DNA of 64,000 nucleotides, taken from positions 434,001 to 498,000 of the forward strand of contig JAXHNP010000002.1 of the NCBI GenBank assembly GCA_034520365.1. Direction: 5' to 3'. The translations under genes and the position numbers were made by a program. How positions within the stretch are numbered: position 1 is the stretch's first letter; every line of letters starts with the position of its first letter. The stretch comes from Desulfobacterales bacterium. Lineage in GTDB: Bacteria > Desulfobacterota > Desulfobacteria > Desulfobacterales > Desulfosalsimonadaceae. The notes beneath the pieces were generated by a model. The model had not been told where the DNA came from. It did no database searches and was given only the letters and a program-made list of their open reading frames with translations. Shown one piece after another: positions 36,330-45,248 of the stretch.

Positions 36330-38069
36330 ATGATCGCAAGTCGTTTAACAGAAATTCTGCAAAAAGATTTCGGCGTCTCTGAAGCCTCCATTGAGGAGCT
36401 GCAGGCAGAGCCGACCGCAACCCCGGCTGAGACGCTGATTAAAAAGCAGGTGGTCTCGGAGCCCCAGCTCCTGGAGGCCTACAGCAAGCTCTATGATATC
36501 CCGTACGTGCCACACCTCCCGGTTGAAGAGTTCAACATGGAGTTTGCCCGCAAGGTGTCCATTCAGTTTTTAAAAAAATTCACCCTTATTCCCCTGGCCT
36601 GCCAGAGCCCCTTGACCGGTCTGGGCATTGATGCCGCTTCGGATGAAGCTTTGGACGAGCAGCCGACAACCGTTATCGCCATCAATGATCCGACGGCCTT
36701 TCAGCCGGTGGATGACCTGGTCCGGATTCTTGAGCTGGACAACTATCAGCTGGTCTTAACCGCCCGGGATACCATATTGTCGCTGATCAACATGGCCTAT
36801 GACAGCAGCCGGGATACCGCGCAGCAGCTGGTGGCGGATATGGAGGAAAACGGTGCGGAAATCATCAGTGAAATCGAAGAGACCGCGGATCTCCTGGATG
36901 ATACAAGTGATGCCCCGATTATCAAGCTGGTCAACCACATCATATCCCAGTCCGTTAAAATGGGGGCCAGCGATATCCACATCGAGCCCTATCAGAATAC
37001 CTTCAAGGTCCGCTACCGGGTTGACGGCGTGCTTTATGATTTCCTTTCCCCGCCCAAATGGATGCAGTCCGCGCTGCTTTCGAGAATCAAGGTGATGTCC
37101 AAAATGAACATCGCCGAAAAGCGGCTGCCCCAGGACGGCAGGTTTGAGGTAAAGATCGGGGATCAGGACATTGATATCCGGGTCTCCAGTATTCCCATCA
37201 CCCACGGGGAACGGATCGTGCTGCGGCTGCTCAATAAATCCAGCGCCCTGCTGAAACTGCCGGAACTTGGATTGGACCAGGAGAAGTTGGACCAGGTCAA
37301 ACGCATGCTCCGTTATTCACATGGGATTATCCTGGTCACCGGCCCAACGGGAAGCGGCAAAACCACCACGCTGTATGCGGTCCTGTCCCGGATCAACTCC
37401 CCGGACATCAATATCATTACCATTGAGGATCCGGTGGAATACCAGTTAAAGGGCGTGGGGCAAATTCAGGTGAATCCGAAAATCGATCTCACCTTTGCCC
37501 GGGGGCTTCGCTCCATTGTCCGGCAGGACCCGGATGTCATACTCATCGGGGAGATGCGGGATCTGGAAACCGCGGAAATCGGCGTACAGTCCGCATTAAC
37601 CGGCCATCTGGTCTTTTCCACCCTTCATACCAACGACTCTGCCAGTGCCATCACCCGACTGGTGGATCTTGGGGTTGAGCCGTTTCTGATATCCTCCTCG
37701 GTTATTGCGGTCATTGCCCAGCGCCTGGTCCGCGTGCTCTGCAATGAGTGCAAAGAAGCGTATACAGCGGATGAGGCCACCATTAAAGAGATGGGGCTTA
37801 ACCCGGATCAGCCGGAAGATTTGGTCTTATACCGGGCCAGCGCCTGTTCCAAGTGCTTTCACAGCGGCTATAAAGGCCGGGTGGGGATCTATGAGATCAT
37901 GGAGCTTAAAAGCTCCCTGCAGAACCTGATACTCAAAAATTATGATTCCCATCAGATTAAACGAGAGGCCGTCAACCAGGGGATGACAACGCTTTTCCAG
38001 GACGGCATCCGAAAAGTGCTAAGCGGGGTGACCACCATCGAAGAAGTGCTGCGCGTGACCCAGAACTGA
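36330..38069 (+). CDS. gspE: Type II secretion ATPase GspE
   Basis: A 579-residue traffic ATPase. An N-terminal N1E domain (1-150) is followed by a linker. The ATPase core has Walker A GPTGSGKTTT (near 340), an Asp box (IITIEDPVEYQLKG), a Walker B region (IRDPDVILIGEMRD-like) and a His box (FSTLHTNDSASAITRL). A zinc-binding tetracysteine follows (CNECKEAY and CSKCFHSGYKGR), typical of GspE. It powers pseudopilus assembly and is recruited by GspL. Confidence 0.95.
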   Translation: MIASRLTEILQKDFGVSEASIEELQAEPTATPAETLIKKQVVSEPQLLEAYSKLYDIPYVPHLPVEEFNMEFARKVSIQFLKKFTLIPLACQSPLTGLGIDAASDEALDEQPTTVIAINDPTAFQPVDDLVRILELDNYQLVLTARDTILSLINMAYDSSRDTAQQLVADMEENGAEIISEIEETADLLDDTSDAPIIKLVNHIISQSVKMGASDIHIEPYQNTFKVRYRVDGVLYDFLSPPKWMQSALLSRIKVMSKMNIAEKRLPQDGRFEVKIGDQDIDIRVSSIPITHGERIVLRLLNKSSALLKLPELGLDQEKLDQVKRMLRYSHGIILVTGPTGSGKTTTLYAVLSRINSPDINIITIEDPVEYQLKGVGQIQVNPKIDLTFARGLRSIVRQDPDVILIGEMRDLETAEIGVQSALTGHLVFSTLHTNDSASAITRLVDLGVEPFLISSSVIAVIAQRLVRVLCNECKEAYTADEATIKEMGLNPDQPEDLVLYRASACSKCFHSGYKGRVGIYEIMELKSSLQNLILKNYDSHQIKREAVNQGMTTLFQDGIRKVLSGVTTIEEVLRVTQN

Positions 38070-38083
38070 TGGTTTAATCCGAA

Positions 38084-39055
38084 TTGGCCGCTCAAAAAAA
38101 CCCATACCCGCCGCGTCTGCTCATGGCATTGATTGTCACAGTGGCGCTAATCCTTTGCGGACACAGCGACTTATGGGCAAACGCGAACCAGTCAGAAAAG
38201 CTGCGACCGCTTCCCGGTGCAGACGCCTTGTTTGACTATGCCTGGTTTAATTTTGAAAACAAGGATTATGAAACTGCCATCATCGAATTGAAGCGGTTCC
38301 TTTATTTTTATCCGAACGATCCCCGGGCGGCCAGAGCTTCTTATCATCTTGGCATCTCTTATCTCCGTCTTAAAAAATATGACCAGGCGGTCAATGCTTT
38401 CCAGAAAACGATTGAAACTTACCCGGACGATGAATTTGCCATTGAATCCAGATTTCAGATCAGCCGCTGCCAGCTGCAGATGAATAATCCGGATGAAGGT
38501 GCCGGCGGGTTGATCAATTTGATTAAAGAAACAGACCAGCCGGCGGTTAAAGACCGGGCCCGCTACAGGCTTGGCTGGATTGCAATTGAAACCGGCCGGA
38601 TCGGCCAGGCCAGCACCTGGTTTAATCGTATATCCCCAAACCGCCAAACCGACTATCAAGTGGCTGAGCTTCAAAAAGACATGGCGCGGATTAAAGACCT
38701 GCCGCAAAAGCGCCCCTTTCTGGCCGGTCTCTTCTCGGTTATCCCGGGCGGGGGGTATCTGTACACCGGCCGGTATCAGGATGCGGCGGTGGCGTTTGTG
38801 GTAAACGCGGCGCTAATGGGGGCGGCGTATGAAAGCTTTGACAATGATTTGGAGGTGCTTGGCGGGCTGCTTGCCCTGATTGACGCCGGGTTTTACGCAG
38901 GCAGCATTTATGGGGGGATCTCAAGCGCCCATAAATTTAACCGATCCGCTTACAATCAGTATATAGAGAATTTGAAAGAAACCCATCAGGGCGGGGCTTT
39001 CTCAGCTATACCCGCGAGATCCGGCATAAAGATCGCCTTCACCTGGCGATTTTAG
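38084..39055 (+). CDS. TPR protein with two C-terminal hydrophobic segments, gsp-operon associated
   Basis: A 323-residue protein from a TTG at 38084. The product opens with a basic stretch and a signal sequence (LLMALIVTVALILCGHSDLWANA). Several TPR-like repeats follow at about 45-200, of the YfiO/Tol-type pattern (IIELKRFLYFYPNDPRAARASYHLGISYL). Residues 215-300 have a DUF5683-like pair of small-residue-rich hydrophobic segments with IPGGGYLYTGRYQDA. It is probably associated with the envelope. It is 14 bp after gspE, so it may assist the secreton or its substrates, but no such role is known to me for this family. Confidence 0.65.
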   Translation: MAAQKNPYPPRLLMALIVTVALILCGHSDLWANANQSEKLRPLPGADALFDYAWFNFENKDYETAIIELKRFLYFYPNDPRAARASYHLGISYLRLKKYDQAVNAFQKTIETYPDDEFAIESRFQISRCQLQMNNPDEGAGGLINLIKETDQPAVKDRARYRLGWIAIETGRIGQASTWFNRISPNRQTDYQVAELQKDMARIKDLPQKRPFLAGLFSVIPGGGYLYTGRYQDAAVAFVVNAALMGAAYESFDNDLEVLGGLLALIDAGFYAGSIYGGISSAHKFNRSAYNQYIENLKETHQGGAFSAIPARSGIKIAFTWRF

Positions 39056-39066
39056 AGAGTTGCTGC

Positions 39067-40299
39067 CTATCGGACCAATTGATTCATTTCAAAAATCGGC
39101 AGGCAGATGGACAACACGATGAACCCGACGATTACGCCCATGACCAGAATAATGGCCGGTTCAAGCAGTGAGGTGAGGCTTAGGATCGTGTTTTCCACCT
39201 CGCTTTCATAAATATCCGCCACTTTCCCCAGCATGTTTTCCATCTCCCCGCTTTGCTCGCCCACCTGAACCATTTGGATGGAAATATGCGGAAAAATGTT
39301 TGAGGCAGCCAGCGCCCGGGCCAGGCTGTTGCCTTTTTCCACCTCATTGGCCGCATACTCTATGGTATCTGCGACCAGGCGGTTGCCCACCACATTTTTA
39401 ACAATTTTTAAAGCAACAAGAAGCGATACCCCGTTATCCAAGAGCGTGCCCAGGGTGCGGGAGAACCGGCCCACTGCCAGCTTGCGGACCAGATTGCCGA
39501 TGCCCGGGAGTTTAAGAATGAATTGATCCATGCGGTATTTACCGGCATCGGTTTTCTTAATCTGCTTAAAACCCGCAAAGACGACGATCACCCCGAGCAG
39601 CACGATCCACCAGCCGGTTTTCATGAATTCGCTGGCGGCTATCAAAAACCGGGTGGGCGCCGGCAGGGTTTGCCCCATATCGGTAAAGATGGCTGTGATG
39701 CTCGGCACAATATAGGTTAACAGCACAAACAGCACGATCACGCCGATAATAAACATCAGTATCGGGTAGGCCATGGCCGAGCGGATGCGGTTGGTCAAGG
39801 CCTGCTGCCGCTCGCTGATATCGGCCAGCCGCTGAAGCACCAGTTCCAGGGTACCCGAGGATTCACCGGATTTAACCATATTGATGTATATGGGTGAAAA
39901 CGTATCCGGATAGAGGGCGAGGGCCTCGGCAAAACTGCTGCCTTCCTCGATGGCATCCTTTATCTGGGACAGGATCCGCTTAAAGGCGTTGGAAGAGGCC
40001 TGCGGGATCAGGGTGTAGATGGCTGAAACCAGCGGGAAGCCGGCGCCCAGAAGAGTCGCCAGCTGCCGGGTCATCATGGCCAATTCCGCGGGCTTCACCC
40101 GGGCGGAGAGCGGCTTGGTCAGAAAGGCGGAAAGCCGGCTTTCCCTTTTAACCTCCCGCTCATAGACCTCTTTAATCGAGATCGGATAGATATTTGCCGA
40201 GCGCAGCTTTTGCCGCGCCGCTGCCGTGCTGTCGGCATCAATGATATCCGAGACGCTTTTGCCCTTGATGTTTAATGCGGTGTATTCGTAAATCGGCAT
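39067..40299 (-). CDS. gspF: Type II secretion inner-membrane platform protein GspF
   Basis: A 410-residue polytopic protein with duplicated GspF domains (about 70-190 and 270-400), MMTRQLATLLGAGFPLVSAI and the matching FSRTLGTLLDNGVSLLVAL, plus three membrane segments (about 170-195, 220-245 and 380-400). The N-terminal MPIYEYTALNIKGK is standard. GspF is the polytopic core of the assembly platform. Unusually, the gene is on the opposite strand to all other gsp genes, convergent with the TPR gene by 11 bp. It therefore needs its own promoter in the 465-bp gap to its right. Confidence 0.95.
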   Translation of the reverse strand: MPIYEYTALNIKGKSVSDIIDADSTAAARQKLRSANIYPISIKEVYEREVKRESRLSAFLTKPLSARVKPAELAMMTRQLATLLGAGFPLVSAIYTLIPQASSNAFKRILSQIKDAIEEGSSFAEALALYPDTFSPIYINMVKSGESSGTLELVLQRLADISERQQALTNRIRSAMAYPILMFIIGVIVLFVLLTYIVPSITAIFTDMGQTLPAPTRFLIAASEFMKTGWWIVLLGVIVVFAGFKQIKKTDAGKYRMDQFILKLPGIGNLVRKLAVGRFSRTLGTLLDNGVSLLVALKIVKNVVGNRLVADTIEYAANEVEKGNSLARALAASNIFPHISIQMVQVGEQSGEMENMLGKVADIYESEVENTILSLTSLLEPAIILVMGVIVGFIVLSICLPIFEMNQLVR

Positions 40300-40461
40300 A
40301 AAAAATCTTAAAAATGCTTTGGATATGGTTTCGCCTCTCTGCCGGCAGGCCTTAGGTGATGATTTTCAGGTAATGGCGAACGCCGGGCCGAAAAGGCTGT
40401 CTCTGTTTTTAAATGCTACACTATAAAGCATCCGGATGGCTTTCTCAATACCTATATTGGC

Positions 40462-40620
40462 ACACGGTGAATTTGTTCTGGCGAACAACCCCATAACCAT
40501 GGGGTTATTCGCATGTAAGGTCGGCACGGTGGCCGACCCTACGATGGATCGGGTTTTTCCCCATTCGTAGGGCGGGCCACCGTGCCCGCCTGAAAAATAG
40601 ATAGAACAAATTTACCGTGT
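40462..40620. mobile_element. 159-bp MITE with terminal inverted repeats and 8-bp target duplication
   Basis: The ends are ACACGGTGAATTTGTTCT (40462-40479) and its complement at 40603-40620, matching at 17 of 18 positions. The 8 bases ATATTGGC flank both sides directly (40454-40461 and 40621-40628), as a target-site duplication would. Inside are two hairpins: 40481-40512 (13 of 14 paired arms), and 40519-40544 with 40565-40590 (22 of 26). There is no coding capacity, so it would depend on a transposase elsewhere. Confidence 0.85.
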
Positions 40621-40638
40621 ATATTGGCAATGTTGGTG

Positions 40639-40668
40639 TTGACAAATATTGATGAATCTTTTTAGGTT
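40639..40668 (+). promoter_or_regulatory. Putative asd promoter
   Basis: TTGACA at 40639-40644 and a weak -10 (TAGGTT, 40663-40668) with 18-bp spacing. It lies just outside the right end of the MITE, so the insertion left it intact. Confidence 0.4.
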
Positions 40669-40764
40669 AGTAATTCATCGGCGTCATTGCGATTCAGCCG
40701 CAAAGGCCGTCATCTTGATTAAACCAAAATATTTCGGATTAAAAGATATGGAAAGGAAAACAGC

Positions 40765-41880
40765 ATGCTAAAGGTAGGATTTGTCGGCTGGCGGGGAATG
40801 GTCGGCTCGGTTCTGATGGCGCGGATGCGCGCTGAAAATGATTTTCAGGGCATATCCCCCCTGTTCTTTACAACTTCGCAGATGGGGCAGAAAGGCCCGG
40901 ATATTGGAGTCGACCTGCCGCCATTAAAAGATGCCCATGATACCAGGGCCCTTGCCGAAATGGATATTATTCTGACCTGCCAGGGCGGGGATTATACAAA
41001 GGCTGTATATGAAAAACTGCGCGCCGCCGGTTGGCAGGGATATTGGGTGGATGCGGCATCCACCCTCCGAATGGCTGAGGACAGCATTATCGTACTGGAC
41101 CCGGTCAATCAGGCCATTATTGACGAGGCGTTCTCAAAAGGGATCAAAAACTTTATCGGCGGCAACTGTACGGTCAGTCTGATGCTGATGGCCATTGGCG
41201 GCCTCTTTAAGGCCAACCTGATTGAATGGGTCACCTCAATGACCTATCAGGCCGCATCCGGTGCGGGCGCCAAAAATATGCGTGAGCTGGTGAGCCAGAT
41301 GGCGGCCATCGGCAACGCAGCCGGAGATCTGCTTGATAATCCGGCCTCCGCGATTCAGGATATTGACCGCCGGGTGATCGAGCATATGCGGGACAGCCGA
41401 TTTCCGGTGGACAACTTCGGTGTGCCTCTGGCCGGCAGCGTAATCCCCTGGATTGACAGCGAAGTGGAAAACGGGCAGTCCAAAGAGGAGTGGAAGGGAT
41501 ATGCAGAGACCAATAAAATTTTAAATAATGATCCGCCCGTTCCGATAGACGGCATCTGCGTGCGCATCGGCGCCATGCGCTGCCACTGCCAGGCGTTGAC
41601 CATAAAAATGCCCCGGGCGGTGCCGTTAGATGAGATTGAATCCATGATTCGCGAATCCAACGACTGGGTCCGGGTGATCCCCAATACCAAGGAAGAAACC
41701 ATGAAGCGGCTGACACCGGCGGCGGTGACCGGCGAACTCGATGTTCCGGTGGGCCGGCTCCGTCATCCGAACCTGGGCCGGGAGTATCTCACCCTTTATA
41801 CGGTGGGGGATCAGCTCCTGTGGGGGGCGGCTGAGCCGATCAGGCGGATGCTAAATATCCTGAAGGAAAAATTGTCCTGA
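40765..41880 (+). CDS. asd: Aspartate-semialdehyde dehydrogenase
   Basis: A 371-residue NADPH-dependent enzyme that reduces aspartyl phosphate to aspartate semialdehyde for lysine, diaminopimelate, threonine and methionine. It has the N-terminal nucleotide loop GFVGWRGMVGSVL, the catalytic cysteine in GGNCTVSLM (near residue 135) and MTYQAASGAGAKNM. It belongs to the proteobacterial type of about 370 residues. A ribosome site (GGAAAGGAAAACAGC) precedes the ATG. It is monocistronic and ends before a hairpin. Confidence 0.95.
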   Translation: MLKVGFVGWRGMVGSVLMARMRAENDFQGISPLFFTTSQMGQKGPDIGVDLPPLKDAHDTRALAEMDIILTCQGGDYTKAVYEKLRAAGWQGYWVDAASTLRMAEDSIIVLDPVNQAIIDEAFSKGIKNFIGGNCTVSLMLMAIGGLFKANLIEWVTSMTYQAASGAGAKNMRELVSQMAAIGNAAGDLLDNPASAIQDIDRRVIEHMRDSRFPVDNFGVPLAGSVIPWIDSEVENGQSKEEWKGYAETNKILNNDPPVPIDGICVRIGAMRCHCQALTIKMPRAVPLDEIESMIRESNDWVRVIPNTKEETMKRLTPAAVTGELDVPVGRLRHPNLGREYLTLYTVGDQLLWGAAEPIRRMLNILKEKLS

Positions 41881-41951
41881 ACCCTGAAGGATCTGGCGGT
41901 TACTGTGCGGAAGGTACTGGAGCGGCGGAATTAATGAATCGAAAACGCCCT

Positions 41952-41973
41952 GGCTGATAACCATTTATCAGCC
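41952..41973. terminator. Stem-loop between asd and the CPBP protease gene
   Basis: Perfect 9-bp stem GGCTGATAA / TTATCAGCC with a 4-base loop, between two convergent genes. No strong T-run follows, so termination efficiency is uncertain. Confidence 0.5.
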
Positions 41974-41983
41974 TCTATTTAGG

Positions 41984-42625
41984 TCAAAACAGCTGATCGA
42001 TAAGCCCCAGCATAAAAAGCGACAGATTGCCCGAAACATGAATGATCATTGGCGTGATAAGGCTCTTTGAAACTTCATAGGAAAGAGCGAAAACGACGCC
42101 GCCGACAATCTGCGGAACCGGTATGCCAGCGGCCGGCTGATGGGCCAGAACAAACAGGGCGGTGCTGCCGATAAGCGCGGCCAGCAGCCCCCAGCGTCTT
42201 AAAAAACTGTAAAATAGGCCGCGGAATACAAACTCTTCAGCCACGGGACCGATGACACCGCCGATGATGATAAAAAGGATTAATCGGCCGGCATTCTCAG
42301 GCACTTGAATCTGGATCAACGAAAGGGGGGATATACCGAAAACATACAAAATTCCTGAAACGACAAGCACCAACCCCCCAAAACCTCCAGCCCACAGCAC
42401 TCCATGCCAAATGCCAGAAGCGGCGGTTTTGAGCGATAGGCCGATGATGCTTATCCGGCGATGAAATATATAGATAATCCCCAAAACCAGGCAGATATCG
42501 ATCAGCCGGATGGCGGCAGTTACCATCAGCGGGTCGGCATTGATCCACTGGGCGGCTGCTTCCAGGGCGATTACCGCGCCAGCGCAGAGAAGCAGAGGGA
42601 TTAAATCGATTCCGGCTGAACCCAT
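41984..42625 (-). CDS. CPBP-family intramembrane metalloprotease
   Basis: A 213-residue polytopic membrane protein with the CPBP (CAAX protease/bacteriocin-processing) motif EEFVFRG, and then a second conserved histidine in ALFVLAHQ and a third near IHVSGNL. These residues bind a metal in glutamic-type intramembrane proteases. The substrate is unknown. Its start overlaps the upstream HEAT-repeat gene by 25 bp, so it is the last gene of the leftward cluster. Confidence 0.85.
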   Translation of the reverse strand: MGSAGIDLIPLLLCAGAVIALEAAAQWINADPLMVTAAIRLIDICLVLGIIYIFHRRISIIGLSLKTAASGIWHGVLWAGGFGGLVLVVSGILYVFGISPLSLIQIQVPENAGRLILFIIIGGVIGPVAEEFVFRGLFYSFLRRWGLLAALIGSTALFVLAHQPAAGIPVPQIVGGVVFALSYEVSKSLITPMIIHVSGNLSLFMLGLIDQLF

Positions 42626-44097
42626 CCCAATTCCTTTAGCGCATTATAGGCATACCACTGAACATACCAATGGTCTGAGTTCCTTAGCACATGCTTTATT
42701 TCTGAAATCGCCCGCTCCGCATTCCGCTGGCCCAGGCTGTAGAGCGCCATGCACGCCACATTGGGATGCGGATCATGAAGGCGTTTAAGGAGGATCTGGT
42801 AAGTCTCTGTTGAATCGCTGTTATCCATGGCTTTGACGGCCCAGTAGCGTTCCGCGACTGCCGAACTTTTAGCAAGCCTGATTAACGCCGTTTCATAATC
42901 GGAAATCGGCACATCCTTATCATCAATTATTTTCAGGGCCTGAATTCTCTGCTCCCGGCTGTCAGACTTAAGTTTTGAGGCAAGGCCGGCCGGATTCGGA
43001 TCAGGCCGGGTATTTGCCTGAACGGGGTATAAGGCAAAAGCCCCGGCTGCCGCAAAAAACACACAAGCAAAAGCGGCAAACGCCTGACGCCTGAGCGGTC
43101 TCCGGATCCAGAAAAATAAGCCAAAAACCAGCGCATAAACAAAAAAATACAGCAGCAAAGGGGAGGCAATAATCAGGCTGAAAAAAGTAAACTGCCGAAG
43201 AAACTGCATCTGATCGGTCTTTTGGGAAAAATTTCTTAACGTTTCCCTGGGTGAGCGCAAAAACCGGGAAACAGAAATCTCTAAGATATTTTGGGCCTTA
43301 TGCGCAAACAAAAGCCCCTCGTTCGCTTTTCTGACGGTTAGATCCGCCGGAAAATCCGGTGGAATCCTCAGATAGTCCTTACTGCGAAGGGCGGTTTCAA
43401 TCTCTGCAAACAACCCGGGCTCGCTGATTTGAATGTGTGCGGGGTTTATCTGTTTCTGGCTGAGCGATTTAAACGCCTCAGCCGGATACAGGGTATAGCG
43501 GTAATAAAATGAATTAATTTTCTGCCCCACGGGATTACTTAAGAGAATCTGATCCCGGATGTTGATAAATACCTCCGCATTGAGGTTCGGCATCCAGATG
43601 CCGGCAATAACAAGGATCGCCAGCAAATGGGGCAGGGCCAATCGCCAACCCGCAACCCTCTCAGACGCCTTGGTCCATTTAACCATCAGGGCCAGAATCA
43701 GCAAGGGGAGGCCGGTAAAGGCAGTGGTCAACAAAATCGGAGCGCCTGTCCGGGCGGCTTTATAGATGCCTATCTCCCATAGGATCACCATAATCAGAAA
43801 AATTTCCGGCCGGCCGGCAAGAACAAACCGCCAGAGGTAAATCAGAATAAAAGAACCCAGCACAAGACCCGCCCCTGCGGTCAACGTAAAAAAAAGCCCG
43901 CCGCAGAATGCCGGCAGAAATGCATCCAGCGAGGCCATGATCCGGGTGTTGGGTACAACCAGATATCCGGCCCCGGCAATTGCTTCAAGGCGATTTAGAA
44001 GAGCTGTATTGGACTGGTAGACAAAAAAGGTGAAAACGGCCTGGGCGGCAAACAGGCCAATTGCAAAAATGGCGGCAAAGGCAGGGGGACGCTTCAT
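42601..44097 (-). CDS. Multi-pass membrane protein with C-terminal HEAT-type repeats
   Basis: A 498-residue protein. About six to eight hydrophobic segments lie in the first 370 residues, with a soluble stretch of about 120 residues between them. A soluble C-terminal domain (about 385-498) follows, with HEAT/armadillo-like helical pairs (LASKLKSDSREQRIQALKII, ILLKRLHDPHPNVACMALYSL). I do not recognise a named function. The repeats are probably a protein-binding surface. It lies 20 bp after aroQ in the leftward cluster. Confidence 0.65.
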   Translation of the reverse strand: MKRPPAFAAIFAIGLFAAQAVFTFFVYQSNTALLNRLEAIAGAGYLVVPNTRIMASLDAFLPAFCGGLFFTLTAGAGLVLGSFILIYLWRFVLAGRPEIFLIMVILWEIGIYKAARTGAPILLTTAFTGLPLLILALMVKWTKASERVAGWRLALPHLLAILVIAGIWMPNLNAEVFINIRDQILLSNPVGQKINSFYYRYTLYPAEAFKSLSQKQINPAHIQISEPGLFAEIETALRSKDYLRIPPDFPADLTVRKANEGLLFAHKAQNILEISVSRFLRSPRETLRNFSQKTDQMQFLRQFTFFSLIIASPLLLYFFVYALVFGLFFWIRRPLRRQAFAAFACVFFAAAGAFALYPVQANTRPDPNPAGLASKLKSDSREQRIQALKIIDDKDVPISDYETALIRLAKSSAVAERYWAVKAMDNSDSTETYQILLKRLHDPHPNVACMALYSLGQRNAERAISEIKHVLRNSDHWYVQWYAYNALKELGWVQPESI

Positions 44098-44117
44098 TTG
44101 CTACCCATCCGCGGCCA

Positions 44118-44567
44118 TTAAGCGCCGGCATCGGAAAGCAGCTCTGCCATGGCCGTGATTGCCAGCACATAGCCGTTGGCACCGAATCCGGCAATCTGGC
44201 CGGTAACCACATCCGATATCAGGGACTGATGGCGAAAGGACTCCCGCTTGTAAATATTAGAGATATGCACCTCGATGACCGGCAGATCAGTGGTCAAAAT
44301 GGCATCCCGGATGGCAATGCTCGTATGGGTATAGGCCGCGGGATTGATGATAATCCCCTGGTAAGCTGCGTCTGCTTCCTGAATGGACGCCACCAGTTCG
44401 CCTTCATGGTTGGATTGCATGGCGGTTACGGCCATATCAAATTGCCGGGCATGCGCGGTAACGGCCTCGTTGATCGCTTGGAGCGTTTTATCGCCGTAGA
44501 CACCCGGCTCTCTTTTGCCGAGCATATTAAGGTTCGGCCCGTGCAGAACAAGGATTTTTCGCGGCAT
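44118..44567 (-). CDS. aroQ: Type II 3-dehydroquinate dehydratase
   Basis: A 149-residue enzyme of the shikimate pathway that dehydrates 3-dehydroquinate to 3-dehydroshikimate. It has GPNLNMLGKREPGVYG (catalytic arginine and tyrosine region), NPAAYTHTSIA and EVHISNIYKRESFRHQS, which carry the substrate contacts. Length is normal for the dodecameric type II family. It lies 2 bp downstream of rpe. Confidence 0.95.
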   Translation of the reverse strand: MPRKILVLHGPNLNMLGKREPGVYGDKTLQAINEAVTAHARQFDMAVTAMQSNHEGELVASIQEADAAYQGIIINPAAYTHTSIAIRDAILTTDLPVIEVHISNIYKRESFRHQSLISDVVTGQIAGFGANGYVLAITAMAELLSDAGA

Positions 44568-44569
44568 TT

Positions 44570-45229
44570 TCAGCCTCCCAGGAGATCCCTGAATGTTTTA
44601 ATGGTGGCAGCGTAGTCATCGGTACCGAAAATCGCCGAGCCGGCCACAAACACGTCAGCGCCGGCACCGGCAATATCCTGGATGGTGTTTTTGTTCACGC
44701 CGCCGTCGATCTGGATCCGCACGTCCTGGCCGGTTTCTTCGATCATGGCCCTTAAGCGGCGGATTTTATCCAGTGTGTTCGGAATAAATGATTGCCCGCC
44801 GAAACCCGGGTTAACACTCATTAAAAGCACAAAATCCAGGTATTCCAGCGTCCACTCAAGGCTCGCAAGCGGTGTGGCCGGGTTGAGCACCGCGCCGGCC
44901 CGGCATCCGGCGGTACGGATTAAATCGATGGTACGATTCAAATGGGGACAGGTTTCCACATGAACGGAGACCAGATCCGCGCCCGCCTTGATAAAATCCG
45001 GGATATACTTGTCCGGATTTTCGATCATTAAATGCACATCCAGGGGCAGGCCGGTGACCTGATTCACGGATTCCACAATCATGGGGCCCAGCGTAATATT
45101 GGGGACAAAATGCCCGTCCATTACATCCACATGAATCCAGTCCGCACCGGCGGCTTCCACTGCCCGGATTTCCTCGGCCAGCCGGCCGAAATCCGCCGAT
45201 AATATCGAGGGGGCAATCAGCTTTTCCAT
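44570..45229 (-). CDS. rpe: Ribulose-phosphate 3-epimerase
   Basis: A 219-residue TIM-barrel enzyme interconverting ribulose 5-phosphate and xylulose 5-phosphate. It has the N-terminal PSILSADF, the catalytic VDVMDGHFVPN, MSVNPGFGGQSF and the phosphate-binding QIDGGV and AGSAIF motifs. The start is preceded by GAGGATATGGA. It is tightly clustered with aroQ and the PASTA gene (19 bp). Confidence 0.95.
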   Translation of the reverse strand: MEKLIAPSILSADFGRLAEEIRAVEAAGADWIHVDVMDGHFVPNITLGPMIVESVNQVTGLPLDVHLMIENPDKYIPDFIKAGADLVSVHVETCPHLNRTIDLIRTAGCRAGAVLNPATPLASLEWTLEYLDFVLLMSVNPGFGGQSFIPNTLDKIRRLRAMIEETGQDVRIQIDGGVNKNTIQDIAGAGADVFVAGSAIFGTDDYAATIKTFRDLLGG

Positions 45230-45248
45230 TCCATATCCTCAAATACAG

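Larger units (their letters stand above)
40300..40764. other. Divergent intergenic region between gspF and asd
   Basis: 465 bp without a gene. It must hold the promoters of gspF (leftward) and asd (rightward). It contains the MITE at 40462-40620 and a candidate asd promoter at 40639-40668. I see no other structure. Confidence 0.7.
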
